Positions 26,429-34,503 of a stretch of DNA of 64,000 nucleotides are shown piece after piece. Below the pieces are notes generated by a model, which searched no databases, was not told the origin of the DNA, and worked only from the letters and a program-made list of their open reading frames with translations. The translations under genes were made by a program, and so were the position numbers. The DNA is from JAEMQF01 sp049297615 (lineage in GTDB: Bacteria > Pseudomonadota > Gammaproteobacteria > Burkholderiales > Burkholderiaceae_C): the NCBI GenBank assembly GCA_049297615.1, contig JBAQUQ010000430.1, forward strand, positions 5,923-69,922, in the 5' to 3' direction. Position 1 is the stretch's first letter, and each line of letters opens with the position of its first letter.

Positions 26429-26857
26429 TCACTGCACGATCCGCTTGAAACTCGCGTAGTGGTCTGCCGTGTAAAAACAAGCGTCGGGCTGGGCTGGGAT
26501 CTTTCCTCCACAAACGATGCGTCGCGCGCCTCGGTCGCGCGTCCCCGGCTGCGCGTTCGGCATCGGCACGGTGTACTCCCGGTAATAGCCGCGTGGGTGC
26601 AGCGGCAGCCTGCGTTCCCGATTGCCGAACGGCGTGCCATCCTTGGCGTACCGAAATGGTCCGCCGGATCGAACCCGTTCTTCTGTCAACTGTGCTTCGG
26701 GCGGGAGCTGGGCCCGGGACACCACGCCCAGTTCCTGTTTGGCATCGCCCGCCTGCACCAGATTCGGCGTGGGCGCTGCAAGAATTACCGCGGCCGATAG
26801 AGCGAAACCCAACCTTCGAAGTACTCGCCCGAATCGCTGCTGACCAATCGAAAACAC
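26429..26857 (-). CDS. Secreted guanyl-specific ribonuclease (RNase Sa/barnase family)
   Basis: The C-terminal 95 residues align well by eye with Streptomyces RNase Sa: LPPEAQLTEERVRSGGPF, DGTPFGNRERRLP, the catalytic Glu in GYYREYTV, the Arg in TRDRGARRIVCGG, and the catalytic His in YTADHYASFKRI. Two Cys residues could form a disulphide. A signal-peptide-like stretch (GFALSAAVILAAP) precedes the domain, so export is likely. There is no upstream ATG in frame; I chose GTG 26857, while TTG 26926 would add 23 residues. The barstar gene follows, forming a toxin-immunity pair. Confidence 0.88.
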   Translation of the reverse strand: MFSIGQQRFGRVLRRLGFALSAAVILAAPTPNLVQAGDAKQELGVVSRAQLPPEAQLTEERVRSGGPFRYAKDGTPFGNRERRLPLHPRGYYREYTVPMPNAQPGTRDRGARRIVCGGKIPAQPDACFYTADHYASFKRIVQ

Positions 26858-27153
26858 GGGTAATCCCCGAAAAGCGAAGGGCGGATGGTACAGAAATCGC
26901 TTGAAAAGCTCAAGCCTCTGCCTCAATTTCGGGCAACCAGGAAGGTATTTAAGTTAGCGCACACATGCGCCGAGGCCCTTAGTAAATAATGGCCTTGGAA
27001 AATTTAATGTCACAGTCAGGTGACCCTGAGAAATACCGCGATTGGCACCTGTCCCCTTCAACGCGCGGGCCATAGAGCCCACTCATGAAGCGATACCCTG
27101 GGCTCCCAGCGCTGGCGGTCCTATCGCCCTACGCCGGGAGGATCGGCGCCGAG
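26858..27153. other. AT-richer intergenic region between maeB and the RNase gene
   Basis: About 26940-27060 is clearly poorer in GC than its surroundings, with runs such as AAAATTTAATG and GTAAATAATGG. It contains the pair CAGGTGACC and GGCACCTGTCCCC, short sequences of the kind left beside REP- or transposase-associated elements. No ORF with a credible start is present. A promoter for the RNase-barstar operon should lie here, but I could not fix one. The low GC suggests an insertion scar. Confidence 0.4.
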
Positions 27154-29451
27154 CTAGCGGCGCGCGGCGTTCGCGTCAGCCACCGTCACAGCCGTCATGT
27201 TGACGAGGCGCCGCACCGTTGCCGAGGGCGTGAGGATGTGCACCGGCTTGGCGGCTCCCAGCAAGACCGGGCCAATCGCGATGCCGCCGCCCGCTGCCGT
27301 CTTGAGCAAGTTGTAGGCGATGTTGGCGGCGTCGATATTGGGCAGGACCAGCAGATTCGCTTCGCCGCTCAAGCTGCTATACGGCATGAGCTCGCCGCGG
27401 TAGGCAGCGTCGAGTGCGGCGTCGCCATGCATCTCGCCGTCGACTTCGAGCCACGGGGCCTGGGTCCGCAGCAGCGCCAGCGCGTCGCGCATCTTCACCG
27501 CCGAGGGCTGGTTGCTGGAGCCGAAATTGCTGTGCGACAGCAGTGCCGCTTTCGGGCGCAAGCCAAAGCGCAGCATTTCTTCGGCAGCCATCACGGTCAG
27601 TTCGGCGAGTTGTTCGGCGCTCGGGTCGTAGTTGACGTGCGTGTCCACCAGCATCACCATGCGCCCGGGCAGGAGCAGCCCGTTCATGCAGCCGTAGGTC
27701 TTGGAGCCCTCGCGCAGGCCGATCACCTGATCGATGTAGTGCAAGTGCAGCCCCGTCGTCCCCCAGGTGCCGCACAGCAGGCCGTCGACTTCGTCGCTCT
27801 CGAGCAGCATCGCACCGATAAGTGTCAAGCGACGCCTCATTTCGATCTTCGCCAACTGCGCCGTCACGCCCTTGCGCGACGTCATCTCGTGATAGCGCCG
27901 CCAGTAGTCGCGGAAGCGATGGTCGTTTTCCGTGTTGACGAGGTCGTAGTCGCGGCCCACGGTCAAGCGCAGGCCGAATTTCTCGATGCGCTGCGTCAAC
28001 ACGTCGGCCCGGCCGATGAGGGTGGGGCGAGCCAGACCTTCGTCGACGACCACCTGGACGGCTCGCAGCACGCGCTCTTCCTCGCCCTCGGCAAACGCGA
28101 CGCGCTTGCGCTGCGCACGCTTGGCCAGGGTGAAGATGGGTTTCATCGTGGTTCCCGAGGCGTACACGAAGCTCAGCAGCTTCTCGCGGTAGGCGTCCAG
28201 GTCCTTGACGGGGCGCAGCGCAACACCCGATTCGGCTGCGGCTCTTGCGACCGCGGGTGCGATGCGAATCATCAGGCGCGGATCGAAGGGCTTGGGGATC
28301 AGGTACTGCGGCCCGAAGCTCAGCGTCGCACCGGCGTAGGCCGCGGCCACGACTTCACTCTGTTCGGCCTGCGCGAGTTCGGCGATTGCGTGCACCGCGG
28401 CGATTTCCATCTCGATATTGATCGTCGTCGCCCCTGAATCCAGCGCCCCGCGAAAAATATACGGAAAGCACAAGACGTTGTTGATCTGATTCGGGTAGTC
28501 GGTGCGCCCTGTGGCGACGATCGCGTCGCTGCGCACTTCTTGCACCTCCTCGGGCATGATCTCGGGCGTTGGATTGGCCAGCGCGAAGATCACCGGGTTG
28601 CTGTTCATGCGCGCGACCATGTCCTTTTTCAACACACCGCCCGCCGACAAGCCGAGAAAGATGTCGGCGCCGTCGATGGCTTCAGCCAGGCTGCGCTGCT
28701 TGGTCGCCTGGGCGAAGGTGGCCTTGTCTTCGTCCATCAATTCTTTGCGCCCTGCGTACACCAGGCCCGCCAGATCGGTGACCCAGATATTGTGGCGCGG
28801 CATGCCGATTTTCACGAGCAGACCCAGGCACGCCAATGCCGCGGCGCCGGCGCCCGAGGACACCAGCTTGACCTGCGAGATGCCTTTGCCGGTGACCTTC
28901 AGAGCGTTCAAGATGCCCGCGGCGACGACGATCGCCGTGCCATGCTGGTCGTCGTGAAACACCGGGATCTTCATGCGCGAACGCAGTGCACGCTCGATGT
29001 AGAAACAATCCGGCGCCTTGATGTCTTCGAGGTTGATGCCGCCGAAAGTCGGTTCGAGTGCGGCGATCAGATCGATCAATTTATCGAGGTTCTTTTCGTT
29101 GACTTCGAGGTCGAACACGTCGATCCCGGCGAACTTCTTGAACAGCCCTGCCTTGCCTTCCATGACCGGCTTGGCGGCGAGCGGACCAATGTCGCCCAGC
29201 CCCAGGACCGCGCTGCCATTGGTGATCACGGCGACCAGGTTGCCGCGCGCCGTGTAGCGAAACGCGTTGACGGGATCCGCCACGATTTCCTCGCATGCAG
29301 CGGCGACGCCGGGTGAATACGCAAGGGCCAGGTCACGTTGATTGATCAACTGCTTGGTCGGCGCGATCGCAATCTTGCCCGGTGTCGGGAACTCGTGGTA
29401 TTCGAGCGCGGCGCGCCGCAACTCGACGCGTTTTTCTTCGTAGGTGGACAT
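27154..29451 (-). CDS. maeB: NADP-dependent malic enzyme with C-terminal phosphotransacetylase domain
   Basis: MaeB oxidatively decarboxylates malate to pyruvate with NADP, linking the TCA cycle to pyruvate and NADPH supply. The 765-residue protein is the two-domain form. The malic enzyme part (residues 1 to about 430) shows LALAYSPGVAAACEEI, AVITNGSAVLGLGDIGP, KIPVFHDDQHGTAIVVAAG and VSSGAGAAALACLGLL. The PTA-like part (about 430-765) is thought to be regulatory, not catalytic. The ATG at 29451 gives the family start MSTYEEKRVELRRAALEYH. The 179-bp gap to thiL holds divergent promoters. Confidence 0.97.
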   Translation of the reverse strand: MSTYEEKRVELRRAALEYHEFPTPGKIAIAPTKQLINQRDLALAYSPGVAAACEEIVADPVNAFRYTARGNLVAVITNGSAVLGLGDIGPLAAKPVMEGKAGLFKKFAGIDVFDLEVNEKNLDKLIDLIAALEPTFGGINLEDIKAPDCFYIERALRSRMKIPVFHDDQHGTAIVVAAGILNALKVTGKGISQVKLVSSGAGAAALACLGLLVKIGMPRHNIWVTDLAGLVYAGRKELMDEDKATFAQATKQRSLAEAIDGADIFLGLSAGGVLKKDMVARMNSNPVIFALANPTPEIMPEEVQEVRSDAIVATGRTDYPNQINNVLCFPYIFRGALDSGATTINIEMEIAAVHAIAELAQAEQSEVVAAAYAGATLSFGPQYLIPKPFDPRLMIRIAPAVARAAAESGVALRPVKDLDAYREKLLSFVYASGTTMKPIFTLAKRAQRKRVAFAEGEEERVLRAVQVVVDEGLARPTLIGRADVLTQRIEKFGLRLTVGRDYDLVNTENDHRFRDYWRRYHEMTSRKGVTAQLAKIEMRRRLTLIGAMLLESDEVDGLLCGTWGTTGLHLHYIDQVIGLREGSKTYGCMNGLLLPGRMVMLVDTHVNYDPSAEQLAELTVMAAEEMLRFGLRPKAALLSHSNFGSSNQPSAVKMRDALALLRTQAPWLEVDGEMHGDAALDAAYRGELMPYSSLSGEANLLVLPNIDAANIAYNLLKTAAGGGIAIGPVLLGAAKPVHILTPSATVRRLVNMTAVTVADANAARR

Positions 29452-29630
29452 GGGCGTGCTTTCGATGTCGTAACGCTGTTGCAGTGACGCGCGAGCCCGT
29501 CCGCCGGTGTTGCGCAAGGGCTGCGTTCAGGCGATTGTCCCAGCGTCGGACCCGCCGTGGGGCGGGCCCGGCCCAAAGTCCGACAGACTCCCAGCCCGGC
29601 GCCGATAATCGCGCGACCAAGAACGCGACC

Positions 29631-30587
29631 ATGGCCCTGGGCGAATTCGAATTGATCGAAAAGTACTTTTCGCCGCCGGTGCGTCGGGCAGCGCTGGGCG
29701 TGGGCGACGATTGCGCCCTGCTCAACTTCGCCAGCGGCATGCAGTTGGCCGTGTCGAGCGACATGCTCGTCCAAGGGCGCCATTTCCTGTCGACGGTGGA
29801 CGCGACTGACCTCGGGCACAAGGCCCTGGCCGTCAACCTCAGCGACTTGGCCGCTTGCGGCGCAAGGCCGCTCGCCTTCACGCTCGCCCTGGCACTGCCA
29901 AGTGCCGAGGAAGGATTTCTTCAAGGCTTTTCCCAGGGAATGCTCGAATTGGCAGCAACCCACGACTGCGAACTGGTGGGCGGCGATACGACCCAGGGTC
30001 CACTCACGATCTGCATCACTGTCTTCGGCGAAGTGCCCATCGGCCAGGCGCTGTTGCGCAGCGGTGCGCGCTGCGGCGACGACCTGTACGTGAGCGGCAG
30101 CTTGGGCGATGCGCGCCTGGCACTCGAGTGCTTGCGCGGCAAGGTGTCGCTCGACGGGCACGGACTTCGCACCGCACGCCGCGCGATGGAGCGACCGGTA
30201 CCGCGCGTATCGCTGGGCGTGGCGCTGCGCGGCGTGGCGACGAGCGCGATCGATGTGTCGGACGGCCTGCTCGGCGATCTGGGCCACATCCTGCGACGCT
30301 CCGTCGTCGGTGCGACGGTCCATGCCGATGCGCTGCCGCGCAGCGCCGTGCTCGCCGCGCAAACGCTGGACCTGCAGCGCGAGTACACCCTGGCCGGGGG
30401 CGACGACTACGAACTCCTGTTCAGCGCTCCAGCGCAGCGCAGCGCCCAGGTTCACGCCGCCGCGCAGCACGCCGCAGTGGAGGTCACGTGCATCGGTCGC
30501 ATCGATGCGACACCGGGCTTGCGCTTGATCGACGCGCAGGGGCAGGCGATTGCGCAGCACTTCGCCGGCTTCGACCATTTCCGCTGA
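29631..30587 (+). CDS. thiL: Thiamine-monophosphate kinase
   Basis: ThiL phosphorylates thiamine monophosphate to thiamine diphosphate, the active cofactor. The 318-residue protein has the PurM/ThiL fold signatures GVGDDCALL, the Mg-binding LVGGDTTQGPLTI, AIDVSDGLLGDLGHI and LAGGDDYELLFS. ATG 29631 gives the typical GEFELIEKYF N-terminus; the Shine-Dalgarno is weak. pgpA follows after seven bases, a conserved bacterial neighbour pair. Confidence 0.96.
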   Translation: MALGEFELIEKYFSPPVRRAALGVGDDCALLNFASGMQLAVSSDMLVQGRHFLSTVDATDLGHKALAVNLSDLAACGARPLAFTLALALPSAEEGFLQGFSQGMLELAATHDCELVGGDTTQGPLTICITVFGEVPIGQALLRSGARCGDDLYVSGSLGDARLALECLRGKVSLDGHGLRTARRAMERPVPRVSLGVALRGVATSAIDVSDGLLGDLGHILRRSVVGATVHADALPRSAVLAAQTLDLQREYTLAGGDDYELLFSAPAQRSAQVHAAAQHAAVEVTCIGRIDATPGLRLIDAQGQAIAQHFAGFDHFR

Positions 30588-30594
30588 ATGTCCG

Positions 30595-31149
30595 ATGCCC
30601 GAGCGCGAATCCACGCTCAACCCGCCCGTGGCAGTGGCGCCGCGCAAGCCGACCCTGGGTTTTGTGTTCAGCCACCCGGCGCGCGCCATCGCGCTGGGAT
30701 TGGGCTGCGGCTTGTCGCCCCTGGCGCCTGGAACAGTCGCGACGCTCGGGGCTTGGCTCGCCTTCACCGCCCTGGCGCCCCATATGAACGATGCACGCTG
30801 GGCAGCCCTGCTCGTTGCCGCGGCTGTGATCGGCCTGTGGGCCTGCACCCGCACCGCGCGCGAACTCGGCGCGTCCGACCCCGGCTCCATCGTGTGGGAC
30901 GAAGTACTGGCCTTCTGGTGTGTGCTGTGGCTCGTGACGCCGGCCGGATTCTGGGCGCAGTTCTGGGCCTTCGCCCTGTTCCGGTTTTTCGACACCGCCA
31001 AGCCAGGTCCGGTGGCCTGGGCTGATGCGCTGTTCAAGGGCCGACGCGGCGCGCCGATCGGCTGGCGCCAAGGCCTGGGCATTCTGGTGGACGACATCGT
31101 CGCCGCGCTATGCACCTTGCTCCTCATCGCCTTGTGGCGGTTCCTATGA
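30595..31149 (+). CDS. pgpA: Phosphatidylglycerophosphatase A
   Basis: PgpA dephosphorylates phosphatidylglycerol phosphate to phosphatidylglycerol in the inner membrane. The 184-residue protein has about four hydrophobic segments and the family motifs GCGLSPLAPGTVATL, SIVWDEVLAFW (acidic, metal-binding) and FRFFDTAKPGPVAWAD. It is 10-15 residues longer at the N-terminus than E. coli PgpA. It is coupled to cinA by a four-base ATGA overlap. Confidence 0.94.
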   Translation: MPERESTLNPPVAVAPRKPTLGFVFSHPARAIALGLGCGLSPLAPGTVATLGAWLAFTALAPHMNDARWAALLVAAAVIGLWACTRTARELGASDPGSIVWDEVLAFWCVLWLVTPAGFWAQFWAFALFRFFDTAKPGPVAWADALFKGRRGAPIGWRQGLGILVDDIVAALCTLLLIALWRFL

Positions 31150-31676
31150 CGTCCCCTGGGACGACTTCGCAATCGCTGCCGCAAGCGCTCGTGAATTCAC
31201 TGGCGCAGGCCTTGCGCCGGCGTGGCGCCACGCTCGTGACCGCCGAGTCGTGCACGGGCGGGCTGATCGCTGCGGCGTGCACCGCCGTGGCTGGTTCGAG
31301 CGACTGGTTCGAGCGCGGCTTCGTGAGTTATTCGAACGCCGCGAAGATCGAGGCGCTCGGTGTCGATCCGGCCTTGCTTGCGGCTCACGGCGCGGTGAGC
31401 GCTGAGGTCGCCTGCGCGATGGCCGCGGGTGCCCTGCGCCACTCGCACGCCGATATCGCCGTGGCGGTCACGGGGATCGCCGGGCCGGGTGGCGCGACGC
31501 CGGGAAAACCGGTCGGCACCGTATGGCTGGCCTGGGCACAGCGAGATCGCCCGGCCCAGGCCGAGTTGCTCGAGCTCAGTGGCGACCGCAGCTCGATTCG
31601 CGAGCAGACCGTCGTGCACGCCTTGCGGCGCGTGCAAGGTTTGGCCGAAGGAAGACCTTCGGCGGCGAGCCCATGA
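31146..31676 (+). CDS. pncC: CinA C-terminal domain protein, nicotinamide-nucleotide amidohydrolase
   Basis: The 176-residue protein is the stand-alone CinA C-terminal domain. TLVTAESCTGGLIAAACTAV contains the catalytic Ser, GFVSYSNAAKIEALGV follows, and AVAVTGIAGPGGATPGKPVG is the other signature. Its relatives deamidate NMN to nicotinate mononucleotide in pyridine nucleotide recycling. There is no N-terminal MoaB/CinA domain. It is translationally coupled to pgpA. Confidence 0.94.
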   Translation: MTSPGTTSQSLPQALVNSLAQALRRRGATLVTAESCTGGLIAAACTAVAGSSDWFERGFVSYSNAAKIEALGVDPALLAAHGAVSAEVACAMAAGALRHSHADIAVAVTGIAGPGGATPGKPVGTVWLAWAQRDRPAQAELLELSGDRSSIREQTVVHALRRVQGLAEGRPSAASP

Positions 31677-31709
31677 GACATCTGGCGTCAAGCCGTCCGC
31701 AGCGGGACG

Positions 31710-31738
31710 CGCGCCGGGCAACGAAGGGGCCCGGCGCG
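31710..31738 (+). terminator. GC-rich hairpin after cinA
   Basis: CGCGCCGGGC (31710-31719) pairs perfectly with GCCCGGCGCG (31729-31738) over a 9-base loop, 33 bases after the cinA stop. There is no T-run, so it may be a stabilising or rho-assisted 3' end for thiL-pgpA-cinA. It precedes the dehydrogenase gene by 44 bases. Confidence 0.45.
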
Positions 31739-31782
31739 GGCCTTGCGGGTCGCCTGCTGTCCTGCGTGGACGGGCGCACCCA

Positions 31783-32712
31783 TTGAGTATCCTCGTCGCC
31801 GCCGACTTTGCTGCTGAGGAATGGGCAGCCTGGTGGCCGGCCTTGCACGCCGCGCTGCCCGACGAAAGCCTGGTGCGCGAGGCGGACGACCCGGCGGCGG
31901 TCGACATTGCCCTCGTCGCGAACCCGCCTGAAAGAATGCTCGCCGCATTGCCGCGCCTGCGCTTCATTCAATCCTTATGGGCTGGCGTCGACCGACTGCT
32001 CGCCGACAGCAGCGTACCGACGCACATTCCCCTGGCACGAATGGTCGACCCCGCGATGAGCCGAGCCATCGCCGAAACCGCGCTGTGGGCCGTTTTGAGC
32101 CTGCATCGCGACTACTTCGACTACGCCGCGCAGCAAGGCCGCCGCGTCTGGCTGCAACGCCCGCAGCGCCGCGCCGACGAAGTGGCCGTGGCCGTGCTCG
32201 GCCTGGGCGCGATGGGCCGTGCCGTGGCCCTGCATTTGCTCGCCAACGGCTATCGAGTCTTCGGCTGGAGCAGGACGCCCGTGGCCCTCGAGGGTGTGAC
32301 CACGAGTGCCGGCGCCGCATCGCTCGCCTCCTTGCTCGGCCAGGCCGAGATCGTCATCAACCTGCTGCCGCTGACCACGGCGACGCGCGGCCTGTTCGAC
32401 CACAAGACGCTCGCCTCGATGCGGCGCGGCGCGAGCCTGGTCAATCTGGCGCGCGGCGACCATGTCGTGGAGCCGGATCTGCTGGCCGCATTGGCGACAG
32501 GCCGGTTGCGCCGCGCCATCCTGGACGTGTTCGCTCACGAACCGCTGGCGCCGGACCACGCCTTCTGGAGCCACGCCCGAGTCACGGTGTTGCCGCATAT
32601 CGCCGCCCTCACCGACCCGCGCAGTGCGGCCCAGGTCGTGGCACGCAACGTGCGCGCGCTGCGCAGCGGTGCGCCCTTGGCGCATCTCGTCGATCGGTCG
32701 CGCGGCTACTGA
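31783..32712 (+). CDS. D-2-hydroxyacid dehydrogenase, glyoxylate/hydroxypyruvate reductase A type
   Basis: The 309-residue length and sequence match the GhrA branch. Present are the NAD(P) loop AVLGLGAMGRAVALHL, the Ser/Arg-type NADPH-favouring segment FGWSRTP, and catalytic Arg in NLARGDHVV, Glu in FAHEPL and His in LPHIAAL. RFIQSLWAGVDRLL is the GhrA-type substrate-domain motif. It probably reduces glyoxylate or hydroxypyruvate. There is no ATG near the family start; TTG 31783 gives MSILVAADF and is preferred. The family call is secure, the substrate inferred. Confidence 0.9.
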   Translation: MSILVAADFAAEEWAAWWPALHAALPDESLVREADDPAAVDIALVANPPERMLAALPRLRFIQSLWAGVDRLLADSSVPTHIPLARMVDPAMSRAIAETALWAVLSLHRDYFDYAAQQGRRVWLQRPQRRADEVAVAVLGLGAMGRAVALHLLANGYRVFGWSRTPVALEGVTTSAGAASLASLLGQAEIVINLLPLTTATRGLFDHKTLASMRRGASLVNLARGDHVVEPDLLAALATGRLRRAILDVFAHEPLAPDHAFWSHARVTVLPHIAALTDPRSAAQVVARNVRALRSGAPLAHLVDRSRGY

Positions 32713-32775
32713 GCCCAGCGCAGGATCAGGACGCCGTGGCCTCGCCCCAGCCCACGCGAAGCCACGCCAAGACGC

Positions 32776-33897
32776 TCAAAGCCCAGCCCGCGCGGCAGCC
32801 GGTAGGGTCGGCATCAAGGCAAGGCGCAGCGCCTGGCGCGCGGCGACGGGCGTTGTGTGCTGAAGCAGCATCAAAACCAGCTTTTGCAAGGCCTGCCAGG
32901 GGTCGTCCGGCCAATCGGGGTCGCGCAAGCCTTTCACCACGCCGTCGCACACGCTCGCGGCATCGAGCAGCAGCGCGAGCGACTGCTGTGCAAAGAGCGG
33001 CAAGGCACGCTCGACGAGGCGCTCGCGCGGGCCCCAGACACGCGCCTCACGCAAGGCCAAGGGAAGTGGTTGGCCCGCACGCAGCGCTGCCTCGATCTGC
33101 TTCAGTGCACGAATGTCCTCGGCGATCGCCCAATGCACCAGCACAGCGGCCTGCCCTTCCGCCTGCAGGCCCTCCAGCATGCGCAGCGCGCGCCCGACCT
33201 GGCCCGTCAGCACCGCCTCGCCGAGCTTGAACACGTCGTAGCGAGCAACGTTCAGCACGGCAGATTCGATCTGCTCAAAGCTCAGCTCGCCGCTCGGGTA
33301 CAGCAGGGCGAGTTTTTCGATCTCTTGGTGCGCGGCGAGCAAGTTGCCTTCGACGCGGTCGGCAAAGAAGGCCAGCGCCTGCTGACCCGCCTGCCCGCCT
33401 GGCACGCGCTGGCCGCGCCGCGCCAAGCGCTGGGCAATCCATTGCGGCAAGGCTTTGCGCTCGATGGCGTCGATGCGGATCGTGACGCCGGCTCGATCCA
33501 GGGCGCTGAACCAGGCGCTGGCTTGCTGGGCCCTGTCGAGCCTGGGCAGGGCGACGAGCGTGACCGTGTCCGTGCCACCGGCTGCCACCGTGTCGCAATA
33601 GCTCTTCAGCGCGTCCGAGCCCTCCTTGCCAGGCTTGCCGGAGGGGATGCGGATTTCGATCAATTGTCTGTCGCTGAACAGGCTCAGTTCGCGCGCAGCG
33701 CCGAGCATGCTGCTCCAATCGAAATGCACGCCGCTGACGGTGTGCACCTGACGCTCAGTGCAGCCCGCGGCGCGCGCCGCGCTGCGCAGCGCGTCGAGCG
33801 CCTCTTGGGCCAGCAGCGGCTCATCCCCCCACACGGTGTACAGCGAGCGAAGGCCCTTGGCCAGGTGCGAAGCAAGCTGATCGGCGCGGACTTGCAT
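32776..33897 (-). CDS. holA: DNA polymerase III subunit delta
   Basis: HolA is the clamp-loader delta subunit that opens the beta sliding clamp. The 373-residue protein shows LYTVWGDEPLLAQEALDALR at the N-terminus, LPQWIAQRLARRG, and the conserved NLLAAHQEIEKLALLYP and SVLNVARYDVF-like segment (SAVLNVARYDVFKLGEAVL). It is the last gene of the bamE-to-holA series and follows lptE by 30 bases, a widely conserved order. Confidence 0.94.
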   Translation of the reverse strand: MQVRADQLASHLAKGLRSLYTVWGDEPLLAQEALDALRSAARAAGCTERQVHTVSGVHFDWSSMLGAARELSLFSDRQLIEIRIPSGKPGKEGSDALKSYCDTVAAGGTDTVTLVALPRLDRAQQASAWFSALDRAGVTIRIDAIERKALPQWIAQRLARRGQRVPGGQAGQQALAFFADRVEGNLLAAHQEIEKLALLYPSGELSFEQIESAVLNVARYDVFKLGEAVLTGQVGRALRMLEGLQAEGQAAVLVHWAIAEDIRALKQIEAALRAGQPLPLALREARVWGPRERLVERALPLFAQQSLALLLDAASVCDGVVKGLRDPDWPDDPWQALQKLVLMLLQHTTPVAARQALRLALMPTLPAAARAGL

Positions 33898-33927
33898 AGC
33901 TCTGCGTGTCGGCTTCGGGCGAAAGGT

Positions 33928-34503
33928 CTACAGCGCCGGCACGGCAGCCAGGCGCCGCAACACCTGCGCGATGATGTCGTTCTGCATCGCCGCGTAGAGC
34001 AAGGCCTCCTCCTGCTCCTTGGCCAGTGCATTGCTTTCGTTATAGCTCAGGTCGCGGCTGAGCAAGATTTCGGTGACCGGGAGCAGATCTTTGCCGCTCG
34101 CGCTGCGCAGGCGGAAGATAAATCGTGCACGCAATTGCAGTTCGCGCACCTGACCGGCGGCCGTGCTCGCGACGACACTTTTCTCGCGCTCGTCGCCCAG
34201 GGCTTCGAGCACGACTTGCGCCGCCGCGCCGCCCTCCACCACTTGCGTGGTGCGGCTCGCGGCGAAGCTGCGCCGCAAGTCTCGAGCCAGGGTCGAGTTT
34301 TCCTTGAAGCCCTTGAGTTGAACCGAGCGAAATTGCAATTCCGGGGCGCGCCGCAACTCGAAGCCGCAGCCACTGCCCATCGATGCGCCTGCAATAGCGG
34401 CAAGCATCACCAGGACACGCGCGGCCCCCCGAAGTTTTCTCGACCCCAAGGGCCGCCAAGGGGCTCCAGCCTGGCCCGTGGGCTGGCCGCTGCAAAGCCG
34501 CAT
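33928..34503 (-). CDS. lptE: LPS-assembly lipoprotein LptE
   Basis: LptE is the outer-membrane lipoprotein that plugs LptD. The 191-residue frame has a hydrophobic stretch VLVMLAAIAGASMGSGC with a likely lipidation Cys, then the family motif GFELRRAPELQFRSVQLKGF and ILLSRDLSYNESNALAKEQEE. The start overlaps the leuS stop by one base (TGATG). That start gives about 27 residues before the hydrophobic core, long for a lipoprotein signal, so an internal GTG may be the true start. leuS-lptE-holA is a conserved order. Confidence 0.92.
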   Translation of the reverse strand: MRLCSGQPTGQAGAPWRPLGSRKLRGAARVLVMLAAIAGASMGSGCGFELRRAPELQFRSVQLKGFKENSTLARDLRRSFAASRTTQVVEGGAAAQVVLEALGDEREKSVVASTAAGQVRELQLRARFIFRLRSASGKDLLPVTEILLSRDLSYNESNALAKEQEEALLYAAMQNDIIAQVLRRLAAVPAL

